Assembly (NCBI RefSeq): GCF_020667845.1
Contig: NZ_JAFMPQ010000005.1
Span: forward strand, 62,001 to 126,000
Direction of reading: 5' to 3'
Length of the DNA stretch: 64,000 nucleotides
From: Cognatishimia sp. F0-27
GTDB lineage: Bacteria > Pseudomonadota > Alphaproteobacteria > Rhodobacterales > Rhodobacteraceae
The position numbers and the translations under genes are program-made. This document shows, in pieces, positions 31,347 to 39,434 of the stretch. Positions within the stretch are counted from its first letter, which is position 1. Every line of letters starts with the position of its first letter. The notes under the pieces are model-generated. The model was not told the DNA's origin. It ran no database searches and saw only the letters and a list, made by a program, of their open reading frames with translations.

Positions 31347-31529
31347 ATGGATGAACTCAACGCGTTGTTGGAGCCGGGCATGCTGGTCCAGCATCCCGAC
31401 AGACCCGATTGGGGCACCGGCCAAGTGCAATCCAATATTGGCGGGCGGATCACGGTGAATTTCCGCGAAGAAGGCAAAGTGGTCGTTGATGGGTCACGGG
31501 TCAGTCTAATTCCGATTTTTGATCCTTAG
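31347..31529 (+). CDS. DUF3553 domain protein
   Basis: A 60-residue single-domain protein (PGMLVQHPDRPDWGTGQVQS, then GRITVNFREEGKVVVD) matching the DUF3553 beta-barrel-like pattern. AAGGA lies 8 bases before the ATG. The same fold type occurs in helicase-associated domains, so nucleic-acid binding is possible but unproven. Conserved next to chpT in relatives. Confidence 0.88.
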   Translation: MDELNALLEPGMLVQHPDRPDWGTGQVQSNIGGRITVNFREEGKVVVDGSRVSLIPIFDP

Positions 31530-31867
31530 AAGTGTGAACCCGAAGGGCACGTCCGATGCCGACGCGAGGGAGCGTGACACCGCCGGGACCTGCTTCGGGA
31601 GTGTATCGCGGCCTTGCCGGGCATGAAAGCCGCGTTCGCGCGGCGACCCCGTGATGCACCGGTACAACGCGGGTGCGATTGAGGCGTGGCGTGCGCCGAG
31701 CGGTGACACCTGTCATATCTCCAAAACGGTCTGCAGGACTGTTAACAAATTACGCCGAATTGCTTAATGAATGCTTAAACCCTGAGGGCAGAGAGGCCGA
31801 TTGGCGGCTTTGCCCTGTGAAGGCGCCCTGCGCCAGAGAACCGTTGAATTTGGAAGGCGCGATCCGT
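31530..31867. other. 338-bp leader/promoter region of olsBA
   Basis: No gene seen. The left half is GC-rich and featureless; from 31741 it becomes AT-rich (GTTAACAAATTA and the CtrA box) and is the likely promoter of olsB. Confidence 0.5.
31764..31778. promoter_or_regulatory. CtrA-binding box upstream of olsB
   Basis: TTAA (31764-31767), seven bases, TTAA (31775-31778), followed by AC: a perfect match to the TTAA-N7-TTAA(C) site for the master regulator CtrA. A further half site, GTTAAC, is at 31741. It lies 90-104 bases before the olsB ATG. Confidence 0.7.
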
Positions 31868-32701
31868 ATGTCCTGCGCGACAGACGCGGCCACGCGTCAT
31901 GCAGGTCGGCGCAAGTCTGCCCGACCCAAAAGCAGGACCCTGCGTGTGAGACCGACAGACACGGGCATAACGGTTCGACTGGCGCAGAGCGCCGACGAGA
32001 TCGTCGCGGCGCAACGCCTGCGCTATGATGTTTTTGTTCGGGAACTCGGTGGCGACGGCCCGCTTGTGGATCACGCCGCCGGGTTGGAACGCGACGCTTT
32101 TGACCCCCATGTGGACCATCTTCTTGCCATTGACCGCAACACCGATGCCGTGGTCGGTGTCTATCGTCTCCTGACGGATCAGGGCGCGCGGGATGCCGGT
32201 CGATTTTACTCCGAAAGCGAGTTCGACCTTTCTCCCTTGCGCGCCAGCGGACGTCGGTTGCTGGAACTGGGGCGATCCTGCTTGCACAAAGACTACCGCG
32301 GCGGCATGGCGTTGCTGGCGCTCTGGCAGGGGGTCGCGCGTTACGTGCAGGCGCGCGAGATCGAGCTCCTTTTCGGCGTGGCGAGTTTTCACGGCACAGC
32401 GCTTGCGGCGATCCGCGAACCGCTGTCGCTGCTGCATCATCGTCACCTCGCGCCGGAACCCTTGCGGGTCGTCTCACGCGATCAACCGGCGCTCGACATT
32501 CTGCCAGAGGATCGGATCGACCGCCGCCGCGCCATGCTCGGCGTGCCGCCCCTGATCAAGGCTTACCTGCGGCTTGGCGGCTTTGTGGGGCAGGGCGTGT
32601 ATGTCGATCATGCGTTCAACACGATCGATGTCTGTCTGATCGTCGACACCGCGCGCCTGTCAGAGCAACAAAAGACGCATTTGGCGCGGGAGCGCGTATG
32701 A
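31868..32701 (+). CDS. olsB: L-ornithine N(alpha)-acyltransferase
   Basis: A 277-residue GNAT-fold enzyme that adds a 3-hydroxy fatty acid from ACP to ornithine, giving lyso-ornithine lipid. Matches: RLAQSADEIVAAQRLRYDVF, FYSESEFDLSPL, LLELGRSCLHKDYRGG, and LFGVASFHGT. The first ~35 residues are basic and variable. ATG 31868 chosen; the frame is open upstream through the promoter region. Overlaps olsA by 4 bases (ATGA), so both enzymes are made together at the inner membrane. Confidence 0.92.
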   Translation: MSCATDAATRHAGRRKSARPKSRTLRVRPTDTGITVRLAQSADEIVAAQRLRYDVFVRELGGDGPLVDHAAGLERDAFDPHVDHLLAIDRNTDAVVGVYRLLTDQGARDAGRFYSESEFDLSPLRASGRRLLELGRSCLHKDYRGGMALLALWQGVARYVQAREIELLFGVASFHGTALAAIREPLSLLHHRHLAPEPLRVVSRDQPALDILPEDRIDRRRAMLGVPPLIKAYLRLGGFVGQGVYVDHAFNTIDVCLIVDTARLSEQQKTHLARERV

Positions 32702-33522
32702 GTTGGGTGCCACCTCCGGAGCCAGAGAGGCGCGCGTTGAGCGCCGCTGACTGGATGCGCGTGGCGTTGCGCGCTCCCGCGATGGCCTTTGTGGTGTTTG
32801 GCGGATTGGCCCTGTTGTTGCTGTTGCGCCTGTTTGAGCGCCCTCTGGCCGGGATGACGCGGCCGGTGACGCCCCATATCACCGTTGCGGTGTGTCGCTT
32901 GTCCCTGCGCATCATGGGGCTTGTGGTCGTTCAACGCGGGCGGCTGATGACAGGGCGCGGTGCGCTTGTGGCAAACCATGCGTCATGGCTGGATATCTTC
33001 GTTCTCAACAGCCGTAAGACCCTGTATTTCGTTTCGAAATCAGAGGTTGCGTCCTGGCCGGGGATCGGTTGGCTGGCGCGGGCCACGGGGACGGTCTTCA
33101 TTCGGCGCGATCGCCGGCAAGCGCGGGAACAGGCGAAACTGTTCGAAGACCGCCTGATATACGGTCACAGGCTGCTGTTTTTTCCCGAAGGCACCTCGAC
33201 GGATGGATTGCGGGTCTTGCCTTTCAAGACAACGCTTTTCGCGGCTTTCTTTTCCGACCGGTTGCAGCACGAAATCAGTTTGCAGGCCGTGTCGGTCGTC
33301 TATTTCGCGCCGCAGGGGCAGCCTGCCGACTTCTATGGATGGTGGGGTGACATGAGTTTTGCGCCATCCCTTGTCGACGTGCTGGCGCAGCGCCGGCAGG
33401 GCCGGGTGGAACTCATCTACCATGACCCGCAGCGGGTCGACGATTTCCCCAACCGCAAAACCCTTGCGGCAAAACTCGAAGAGCAGGTGCGTTCCGGCTT
33501 CGACGCTGCACGCCACAATTGA
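32698..33522 (+). CDS. olsA: Lyso-ornithine lipid O-acyltransferase
   Basis: A 274-residue membrane-bound PlsC-family acyltransferase that converts lyso-ornithine lipid to ornithine lipid. An N-terminal helix (about 25-45) precedes the H-x4-D motif NHASWLDI, FIRRDRR, and FFPEGTSTDG. Coupled to olsB. Ornithine lipid is a phosphorus-free membrane lipid useful under phosphate limitation. Confidence 0.92.
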   Translation: MSWVPPPEPERRALSAADWMRVALRAPAMAFVVFGGLALLLLLRLFERPLAGMTRPVTPHITVAVCRLSLRIMGLVVVQRGRLMTGRGALVANHASWLDIFVLNSRKTLYFVSKSEVASWPGIGWLARATGTVFIRRDRRQAREQAKLFEDRLIYGHRLLFFPEGTSTDGLRVLPFKTTLFAAFFSDRLQHEISLQAVSVVYFAPQGQPADFYGWWGDMSFAPSLVDVLAQRRQGRVELIYHDPQRVDDFPNRKTLAAKLEEQVRSGFDAARHN

Positions 33523-33543
33523 GCGCGCTTGCGCGTATTGGGC

Positions 33544-34170
33544 TCAGCCCGCGGACTGCATGGCTGCCCGGATCTGCGCGAGCGCTGCGACCGGGTCGTC
33601 TTGTGCCCAGATTTCCTCTCCGATGGCAAAGAAGTCGGTCACCGGGGTAAGCCGCGTCACGGTTTCCGCGTCCAACCCGCCCTCGGCCACGATCGGTATC
33701 TCGATCATCTCGGACCACCAAGCAAAGAGCTCTTGCCCGGCGACCGTGCCATCGCCAAGATTGCCGCTGACAGGCCCGAAAGCCACGTAATCGGCGCCTG
33801 CCTCGCCCGCATTCATGCCGTCATGGCGGCTTTGGCCACAAAAGGCGCCCACAATCGCGTCGTCTCCGAGCGCCTTGCGCGCCGCACGGACCGACCGCGC
33901 ACCATCGGTCAGATGCACACCGTCCAGCCCAAGCCGCTCCGCAAGCACCACATGCGTGTCGATCACCAGCGCGACATCGTGGGCGTGGGCCACCTCGCGC
34001 ACCGCATCTGCCGCACGCGTCAGCCTGTCTTCGTCGCGCGTGGCAAGGGAGAGACGCAAACACGCCACGTCATGGGCTTTCAAAACCGCGTCGAGCGTGC
34101 CGGGAAAACGACCGAGGTCGAACTCCGGAGGGGTGACGAGATAGATCTGCGGGGCGTCAGCGTCGGCCAT
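33544..34170 (-). CDS. Divergent ThiE-like protein (thiamine phosphate synthase family)
   Basis: A 208-residue TIM-barrel protein aligning along its length with thiamine phosphate synthase (IYLVTPPEF, LGLDGVHLTDG, AGADYVAFGPV, IVAEGGLDAETV). However, the three ThiE signatures are altered: the H-L-G-Q-x-D magnesium motif reads HLTDGA, the G-V-S-x-H-S motif reads GAFCGQS, and the T-x-T-K phosphate loop after GP reads SGNLGDG. It may have a different substrate (compare TenI-type homologues). It stands alone, convergent with olsA, with no thi genes nearby. I would not assign thiamine synthesis with confidence. Confidence 0.75.
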   Translation of the reverse strand: MADADAPQIYLVTPPEFDLGRFPGTLDAVLKAHDVACLRLSLATRDEDRLTRAADAVREVAHAHDVALVIDTHVVLAERLGLDGVHLTDGARSVRAARKALGDDAIVGAFCGQSRHDGMNAGEAGADYVAFGPVSGNLGDGTVAGQELFAWWSEMIEIPIVAEGGLDAETVTRLTPVTDFFAIGEEIWAQDDPVAALAQIRAAMQSAG

Positions 34171-34366
34171 GGTGCGTCTCCGGGTGATTTCGCGCGTGTT
34201 TAGCGCGGGTTTTGCAGCAATGCCAATGGCTTTTCACACGTGCTGGCTGCGAACCCGGTCCGGAAGCCCGCCGCCTTCTTGCAGGGAGCGCAACAGCGGT
34301 TGCGCTTTTGTCACGGCTTGGGCAGAAGCGGGCGGCATACCCTGCCAGACCGGAGCTTCTGACCGC

Positions 34367-35125
34367 ATGACACCGTCACCGCCCACCCAGCCAGCATTTG
34401 TGCTTGTCCGCCCGCAAATGGGCGAGAATATCGGTGCCGCCGCCCGGGCGATGTGGAATTTCGGCCTGGATCACATGCGCGTGGCCGGGCCACGGGACGG
34501 CTGGCCGAATGAAAAGGCGGTTGCCATGGCGTCGGGCGCGGGGCGTCTTCTGGATGAGGCGCGGCTGAGCGCGGATGTGCCCGAGGCCATCGAGGATTGT
34601 CACTTTGTGCTGGCGACCACCGCGCGCCCGCGCGATCTGACCAAGACGGTCTACACGCCGGAACAGGCGATGGTCGAAGCGCGTGACCGCATCGCCGCCG
34701 GTCAACGGGTCGGCGTTCTGTTCGGCCCGGAGCGCGCGGGGCTGGAAAACGAGGACATTGCCCATGCCAATGCAATCGTGACGGTCGATGTGAACCCGGC
34801 GTTCCCGTCTCTGAACCTCGCGCAATGCGTGTTGCTGTGTGCTTACGAATGGCGCCGTGCCACCGAGGCCGCGCCGGCGGTGACCCATGCCATGGCGGGC
34901 ACGGAGTTTGCCGCGGCGCATGAGGTGGATCACCTTGCCCGTCACTACGAAGAGCGTATGGCGGAAGCCGGGTTCTTCTTTCCCGAACACAAGGCCGCGA
35001 GCATGAAGGTCAATCTGCGCAACATGTGGTCGCGCCTGCCATTGACGCGCGCCGATGTGCAGATGCTGCATGGCATGATGCGTCAGATGGTTCGCTGGAA
35101 AACACGCGGCAACGACGACGGATGA
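34367..35125 (+). CDS. tRNA/rRNA 2'-O-methyltransferase, TrmJ-like (SPOUT family)
   Basis: A 252-residue SPOUT methyltransferase. Motif 1 is MGENIGAAARAMWNFGL, motif 2 LFGPERAGLENEDI, motif 3 NPAFPSLNLAQCVLL, the knotted SAM site. The extra C-terminal helices (HKAASMKVNLRNMW) fit TrmJ, which methylates position 32 of tRNAs. ATG 34367 gives the family start; 66 open codons upstream lack a ribosome site. Confidence 0.88.
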   Translation: MTPSPPTQPAFVLVRPQMGENIGAAARAMWNFGLDHMRVAGPRDGWPNEKAVAMASGAGRLLDEARLSADVPEAIEDCHFVLATTARPRDLTKTVYTPEQAMVEARDRIAAGQRVGVLFGPERAGLENEDIAHANAIVTVDVNPAFPSLNLAQCVLLCAYEWRRATEAAPAVTHAMAGTEFAAAHEVDHLARHYEERMAEAGFFFPEHKAASMKVNLRNMWSRLPLTRADVQMLHGMMRQMVRWKTRGNDDG

Positions 35126-35173
35126 GCGGGCCGGGCGCGGCGCACCCGGGCGCCGTTTGGATGGTCGCCTGAC

Positions 35174-35207
35174 AAAAAACCGGGCGCCGCTTGGGAGGGG
35201 CGCCCGG
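35174..35207 (-). terminator. Terminator of the SH3 protein gene
   Basis: On the minus strand a perfect 9-bp stem (CCGGGCGCC / GGCGCCCGG) is followed by TTTTTTG. Confidence 0.8.
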
Positions 35208-35272
35208 ATAGCCAGGGTTTCGGCCAGGTGGGGATGATCGGGAGGTCACTCAGGGAGACGCGTGCTTGTTCG

Positions 35273-35572
35273 TCAGTAGCCGTAGCTCTTGTGCTTGGGC
35301 TTTGCGTAGCGGCAGGCATGGTTGCTGAGATATTTCGCTGAAACCCAGTAATGATGATGATTGAAGGACACCTTTGCCCAGCCGTGTTTGTGACCGACCA
35401 CATGCACCTTGGTGCAGGGACTAAACGTGCCGAGCACGTGATAACCGGTGCCCGGGCCGGACCGTGCGTTGAGCGAAATGCCATGCTCGACCCAAGCCTG
35501 CGTGGCGGAGGCCGTCGAGGCCCCGAAGAGGGTGCTGGCTGCGATAGCGGCGGAAATGAGAAGCGTTTTCAT
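35273..35572 (-). CDS. Small secreted bacterial SH3 domain protein
   Basis: A 99-residue protein. Signal peptide MKTLLISAAIAASTLFGASTASA, then one SH3b domain (SLNARSGPGTGYHVLGTF, GWAKVSFNHHHYWVSAKYL). Two Cys residues could form a disulfide, and the tail is His/Lys/Tyr-rich (KPKHKSYGY). SH3b domains often bind peptidoglycan; a periplasmic envelope role is likely. A minus-strand terminator follows. Confidence 0.8.
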   Translation of the reverse strand: MKTLLISAAIAASTLFGASTASATQAWVEHGISLNARSGPGTGYHVLGTFSPCTKVHVVGHKHGWAKVSFNHHHYWVSAKYLSNHACRYAKPKHKSYGY

Positions 35573-35997
35573 AGGTTTGGTCCTTTTGAATATGGCTTTG
35601 TGAAAGGGCTCCCAGGCCCGTCGGACTGTCTTGAAATCGTGTAGTCAGAATACCGCCTTTGTGTCCCGTCGCGTAGTCGGGAAAGCCTGACCAAGGTATT
35701 CCAGACCCCCAAAGGGCGCGCATCCGGTGCGGCATCTGTCCGGATTGCCGGGCTGCGCGCTTTGCACGGTGGAGGTTGGAGACGTCCAATCGGACTTTGG
35801 CGCGACGCCGCTTGTGCCGGATCTCATGCGGGGCGTTGCGACCCGCGCCGTTTTTTTGCCCCTGTCGGTTCCGCCGACGCGATCGCCCCGCTCACAGTGG
35901 CAGAAGGCCGCGCTTGAAGGGCGTGCACGGCAGGTCTAGGTTCCGCCCAAAGACGACAGGGGGCCGCTTGGCCCAAAGTGCAAGGCAGTTCTTACTC
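35573..35997. other. 425-bp divergent intergenic region
   Basis: Lies between the divergent SH3 gene and ctaA and presumably holds both promoters. I see no gene, RNA or strong hairpin. The open frame running into ctaA from 35776 is Arg-rich and not conserved-looking. Confidence 0.4.
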
Positions 35998-37137
35998 ATG
36001 GCAGGACAAAGAAAACTCTTTGAAGAGGTCGGCAGCGACAGCAAGGCCAAACCGGTTCCGGCGGGTGGTATGATTGATGCGGGCAAGCGCGGCGCGCGTG
36101 GCGCGATCCGCCTGTGGCTGATGATGCTGTTCATGTTGGTGATGGTGATGATCGTCGTGGGCGGGTTGACCCGTCTTACCGACAGTGGCTTGTCGATCAC
36201 CGAATGGAAACCGCTGACCGGCGCGCTTCCTCCGATGAACGCGGAAGACTGGCAAAGGGAATTCGACTTATATCGCGCCATCCCGGAATACCAGTTGCAG
36301 AACCGCGGTATGAGCCTTGCGGAGTTCAAGTTCATCTACTGGTGGGAATGGGGGCACCGACAGCTTGGCCGTTTCATCGGTGTGGTCTGGGCGCTTGGCT
36401 TTTTCGGTTTCCTCGTGGCGCGCAAGATCCCGACGGGGTGGACGGGGCGGCTGCTGGGTCTCGGTGTGCTCGGCGGGCTCCAGGGGGCGATTGGCTGGTG
36501 GATGGTGGCCTCCGGCCTCGAAGGCGAGATGCTCGATGTCGCGTCCTATCGTCTGGCAACGCATCTTGGCCTGGCTTTTGTCATTCTCGGTCTGATTGCG
36601 TGGTATGTCTTTACGCTGGGCCGGGAAGAGCGTGATTTGATACAGGCGCGGCGCAACGCCGACACCGGGCTGTTTGCGTGGTCGTCGGTCCTGCTGTACT
36701 TCGCCTTCGCTCAGATCCTGATCGGGGCCTTGGTGGCCGGGATCGATGCTGGCCGGACCTATAACGACTGGCCGCTGATGGCAGGTGGGTTCCTGCCGCC
36801 CTATCCCTTCGATATCGATCCCGTCTGGCGGAATTTCTTTGAGAATGCCGGGTTGGTCCAATTCCTTCATCGCATGGCTGGATATGGCCTTTTCCTCTTT
36901 GGGATCGCGGTGTGGCTCATCGCGCGTCGCTCCGCCAATCGCGATACACGCTACCGGTTCAATTCCGTGATGGTGGTATTGCTACTTCAGGTTGTGATCG
37001 GTATCGTCACGGTTGTTTATATGGCGCCTTGGCATATTGCGATCGTTCATCAGATCGGAGCCATTCTGCTTTGGGTGCTGATCCTTCGGGGGCGGTTTGC
37101 AGCCCGCTACCCGGTGCAACAGTCGATAAGAGGATAA
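35998..37137 (+). CDS. ctaA: Heme A synthase
   Basis: A 379-residue inner-membrane enzyme (CtaA/Cox15, class 2) that oxidises heme O to heme A for aa3-type cytochrome oxidase. Eight predicted helices; the heme-ligand histidines are visible in EWGHRQLGR, LATHLGLAF, QFLHRMAGYGLF and AIVHQIGAILL. GGLTRLTDSGLSITEWKP is the family hallmark. ATG 35998 chosen because the protein then starts with a short cytoplasmic tail before helix 1 (~38-57); the 74 open codons before it look non-coding. No other cta genes are in the window. Confidence 0.95.
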   Translation: MAGQRKLFEEVGSDSKAKPVPAGGMIDAGKRGARGAIRLWLMMLFMLVMVMIVVGGLTRLTDSGLSITEWKPLTGALPPMNAEDWQREFDLYRAIPEYQLQNRGMSLAEFKFIYWWEWGHRQLGRFIGVVWALGFFGFLVARKIPTGWTGRLLGLGVLGGLQGAIGWWMVASGLEGEMLDVASYRLATHLGLAFVILGLIAWYVFTLGREERDLIQARRNADTGLFAWSSVLLYFAFAQILIGALVAGIDAGRTYNDWPLMAGGFLPPYPFDIDPVWRNFFENAGLVQFLHRMAGYGLFLFGIAVWLIARRSANRDTRYRFNSVMVVLLLQVVIGIVTVVYMAPWHIAIVHQIGAILLWVLILRGRFAARYPVQQSIRG

Positions 37138-37140
37138 GGC

Positions 37141-38619
37141 GTGCAGGCATTTGAGCAGTTAATGAGTTTTCAGCGCGACACCGAAGCGCTTGGACAAGTC
37201 GCCGGTCGACAGGGCTGGGATCAGGAGACCATGATGCCGCGCGGCTCTGCGGAGCAGCGCGGGGAGGAAATGGCAGCGCTGGAGCATGTGCTGCATGAGC
37301 GGCGAACGGATGCGCGTGTCGGCGACTGGCTCGGACAGATTGACGATGCGACGCTGAGCGAGACGGACGCCGCGCAGCTGCGCCACATCCGGCGCAGCTT
37401 TGGGCGCGCGACGAAGGTTCCCGCACGGCTGGCGGCCGAGATTGCGCGCACCACGAGCCGAGCCCAGGTCACCTGGATCGAGGCGCGCGCCAATGATGAC
37501 TTTGCGGCTTTTGCGCCGGTTCTCAAGGAGATCGTTGCGCTGCGTCGTGAGGAGGGCGCCGCCCTTGCAGGCAACGGGTCGCTCTATGATGCGTTGCTCG
37601 ATGACTACGAGACGGGTGGAAAGGCGGCCGATCTCGAAGCGATGTTCACCGCCCTGCGGCCGCGGCTCGTGGCGTTGCGCGAAGCGGTTCTGGAACAGTC
37701 TCCCCCGGACCGGATGACGCATTCTTTCGAACCGGAGCTTCAGATGGCGCTGTCGCGGGAGCTTGCGGCGGCCTTTGGCTATGATTTCAGCCGCGGGCGG
37801 CTCGACAAGGCGGTGCATCCGTTCAGCTCCGGCTCCGGCGACGATGTGCGGATCACCACGCGCACGGTTGATACCGATCCGTTCAACTGCTTCTACTCGA
37901 CGATCCATGAGGTCGGTCATGCGACCTACGAACAGAACGTCGACCCGGCGTTTCGATTGACGCCACTTGGCCGCGGGGCGTCGATGGGCGTGCATGAAAG
38001 CCAGAGCCGGATCTATGAGAACCAGCTCGGGCGGAGCCGTGCCTTCACCGGCTGGCTCTACAAGCGGATGCGCGACACGTTCGGCGATTTCGGTATCGCG
38101 GACGAAGAGGCGTTCTACCGTCAGGTCAATCGCCTGCACAAAGGCTATATCCGCACCGAAGCGGACGAGGTGCAATACAATCTGCACGTGCTTCTGCGCT
38201 TCGATCTCGAGCGCAAGATCATTTCCGGTGAGCTGGCGGTGGATGATCTCGAAGAGGCGTGGAACGCCCGGTTCGAGGCCGATTTCGGCTATGCGGTGGA
38301 CAGGCCCTCGAACGGCGTGTTGCAGGATGTGCATTGGTCGGCGGGAATGTTCGGGTATTTCCCGACCTACACGCTGGGCAATGTCTATGCAGGCTGTCTG
38401 CATGAAGCGCTGCGCCGCGATGTGAGCGATCTCGACACACAGCTTTCCCGGGGAAACACGGCCGCCGCGACGGCGTGGCTGCGTGAGGCTGTGCAGCACC
38501 ATGGCGGGCTTTACCCGCCGCGCGAGGTGATCGAGCGGGCATCCGGGCAGCCGGTGTCCGAAGAACCGCTGCTCACCTATCTCGAAGACAAGTTTCGCGG
38601 ACTTTACGGGTTGTCCTGA
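37141..38619 (+). CDS. M32 family carboxypeptidase (Taq type)
   Basis: A 492-residue zinc carboxypeptidase. The HEXXH site is TIHEVGHATYEQ (about residue 257), with the third ligand Glu in MGVHESQSRIYENQLG (about 286). Other family blocks: RQGWDQETMMPRGSAEQRGE and EADEVQYNLHVLLRFDLE. The start is GTG 37141, three bases after the ctaA stop, so the two are likely co-transcribed. Cytosolic; removes C-terminal residues from peptides. Confidence 0.95.
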   Translation: MQAFEQLMSFQRDTEALGQVAGRQGWDQETMMPRGSAEQRGEEMAALEHVLHERRTDARVGDWLGQIDDATLSETDAAQLRHIRRSFGRATKVPARLAAEIARTTSRAQVTWIEARANDDFAAFAPVLKEIVALRREEGAALAGNGSLYDALLDDYETGGKAADLEAMFTALRPRLVALREAVLEQSPPDRMTHSFEPELQMALSRELAAAFGYDFSRGRLDKAVHPFSSGSGDDVRITTRTVDTDPFNCFYSTIHEVGHATYEQNVDPAFRLTPLGRGASMGVHESQSRIYENQLGRSRAFTGWLYKRMRDTFGDFGIADEEAFYRQVNRLHKGYIRTEADEVQYNLHVLLRFDLERKIISGELAVDDLEEAWNARFEADFGYAVDRPSNGVLQDVHWSAGMFGYFPTYTLGNVYAGCLHEALRRDVSDLDTQLSRGNTAAATAWLREAVQHHGGLYPPREVIERASGQPVSEEPLLTYLEDKFRGLYGLS

Positions 38620-38666
38620 GACAGGCTGGCGCCTTTTGAGGACTTCGTTATCGCTCCAAACAACAA

Positions 38667-38697
38667 GAGCGCGGCCGCCGGCCGCGCTCTTTCTTTG
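38667..38697. terminator. Bidirectional terminator between M32 and doxX-like genes
   Basis: Perfect 10-bp stem GAGCGCGGCC / GGCCGCGCTC with a 3-base loop; TTTCTTTG follows on the plus strand and TTGTTG on the minus strand. It lies between two convergent genes. Confidence 0.85.
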
Positions 38698-38724
38698 TTG
38701 TTCCGTGAGTGGCTGGAAAAACGA

Positions 38725-39135
38725 TCAGGCGTTTGCGGCCGCAAACCCGCTTCCGCGGCGCGCGTCGAGCGAATAGGCTCCGGCCCCGGAAATGGAGAGC
38801 GCGACATAGCCCCCGGCAAGGGCAAGGTTTTTGAGAAGCTGTGTCATCTGCATCTGGTCGGCGGGATCAAAATGATACAGCGCGCCTGATGCAACACAAA
38901 ATGCGGCAAGCGCCCAAGCGGTCGCACGCGTGAACAGACCCGCGATCAGCATCAGGCCAGCGATGATTTCGAACAGAACAACCGGCCAGGCGAGAGCCGC
39001 CGGGATGCCGCCCGTCGCCATGAAGACGCCGAAGCCTTGCACATCGGCCAGCTTGCCGATCCCGGCCATGACAAAAAGCAAACCGAGCAAGACCCGAGCG
39101 ACAAGCAGCGCGGCGTTGGTGGAAGAGGCAGTCAT
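38725..39135 (-). CDS. DoxX family membrane protein
   Basis: A 136-residue protein with four predicted helices and the DoxX pattern: ARVLLGLLFVMAGIGKLADV at the N-terminus, then FEIIAGLMLIAGLFTR and a late KNLALAGGYVALS. ATG 39135 is the best start; the open frame extends upstream without support. DoxX-like proteins are linked to redox and thiol stress in some bacteria; the role here is unknown. Confidence 0.88.
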   Translation of the reverse strand: MTASSTNAALLVARVLLGLLFVMAGIGKLADVQGFGVFMATGGIPAALAWPVVLFEIIAGLMLIAGLFTRATAWALAAFCVASGALYHFDPADQMQMTQLLKNLALAGGYVALSISGAGAYSLDARRGSGFAAANA

Positions 39136-39353
39136 TATAGCAATCCCCGTGTTTGAGTGATGGCGCTTTATCTGTTGCGGGGGCAGCGGAAGGGAATTGC
39201 CGACCAACGCGCAGATTTGGTGCGCAAATGCGCAAAGACAGGCGGCTTGATCCGGAACGCAAGGATGGCTTGTCGCGCCGGCCAGCACAGCATGTGGATG
39301 CTCGACACCGCCATGTTCGGTCTGTTCTGAACAAGCGGCCCAAGAACGGCAAA

Positions 39354-39380
39354 CGCCGACCTCTCGGCCGGCGCTTTTTA
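39354..39380 (-). terminator. Likely terminator of gyrA
   Basis: Eight-bp stem with a TCTC loop, fully paired (one G-U) in the minus-strand transcript and followed by TTTGCC; the plus strand shows a longer T run, so it could act both ways. It lies about 55 bases after the gyrA stop. Confidence 0.5.
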
Positions 39381-39434
39381 ATCCTGTCTGTCGGGGCAGC
39401 GCGGGGCAGGGCACGGCGTTGCCCACCAGAAGGG

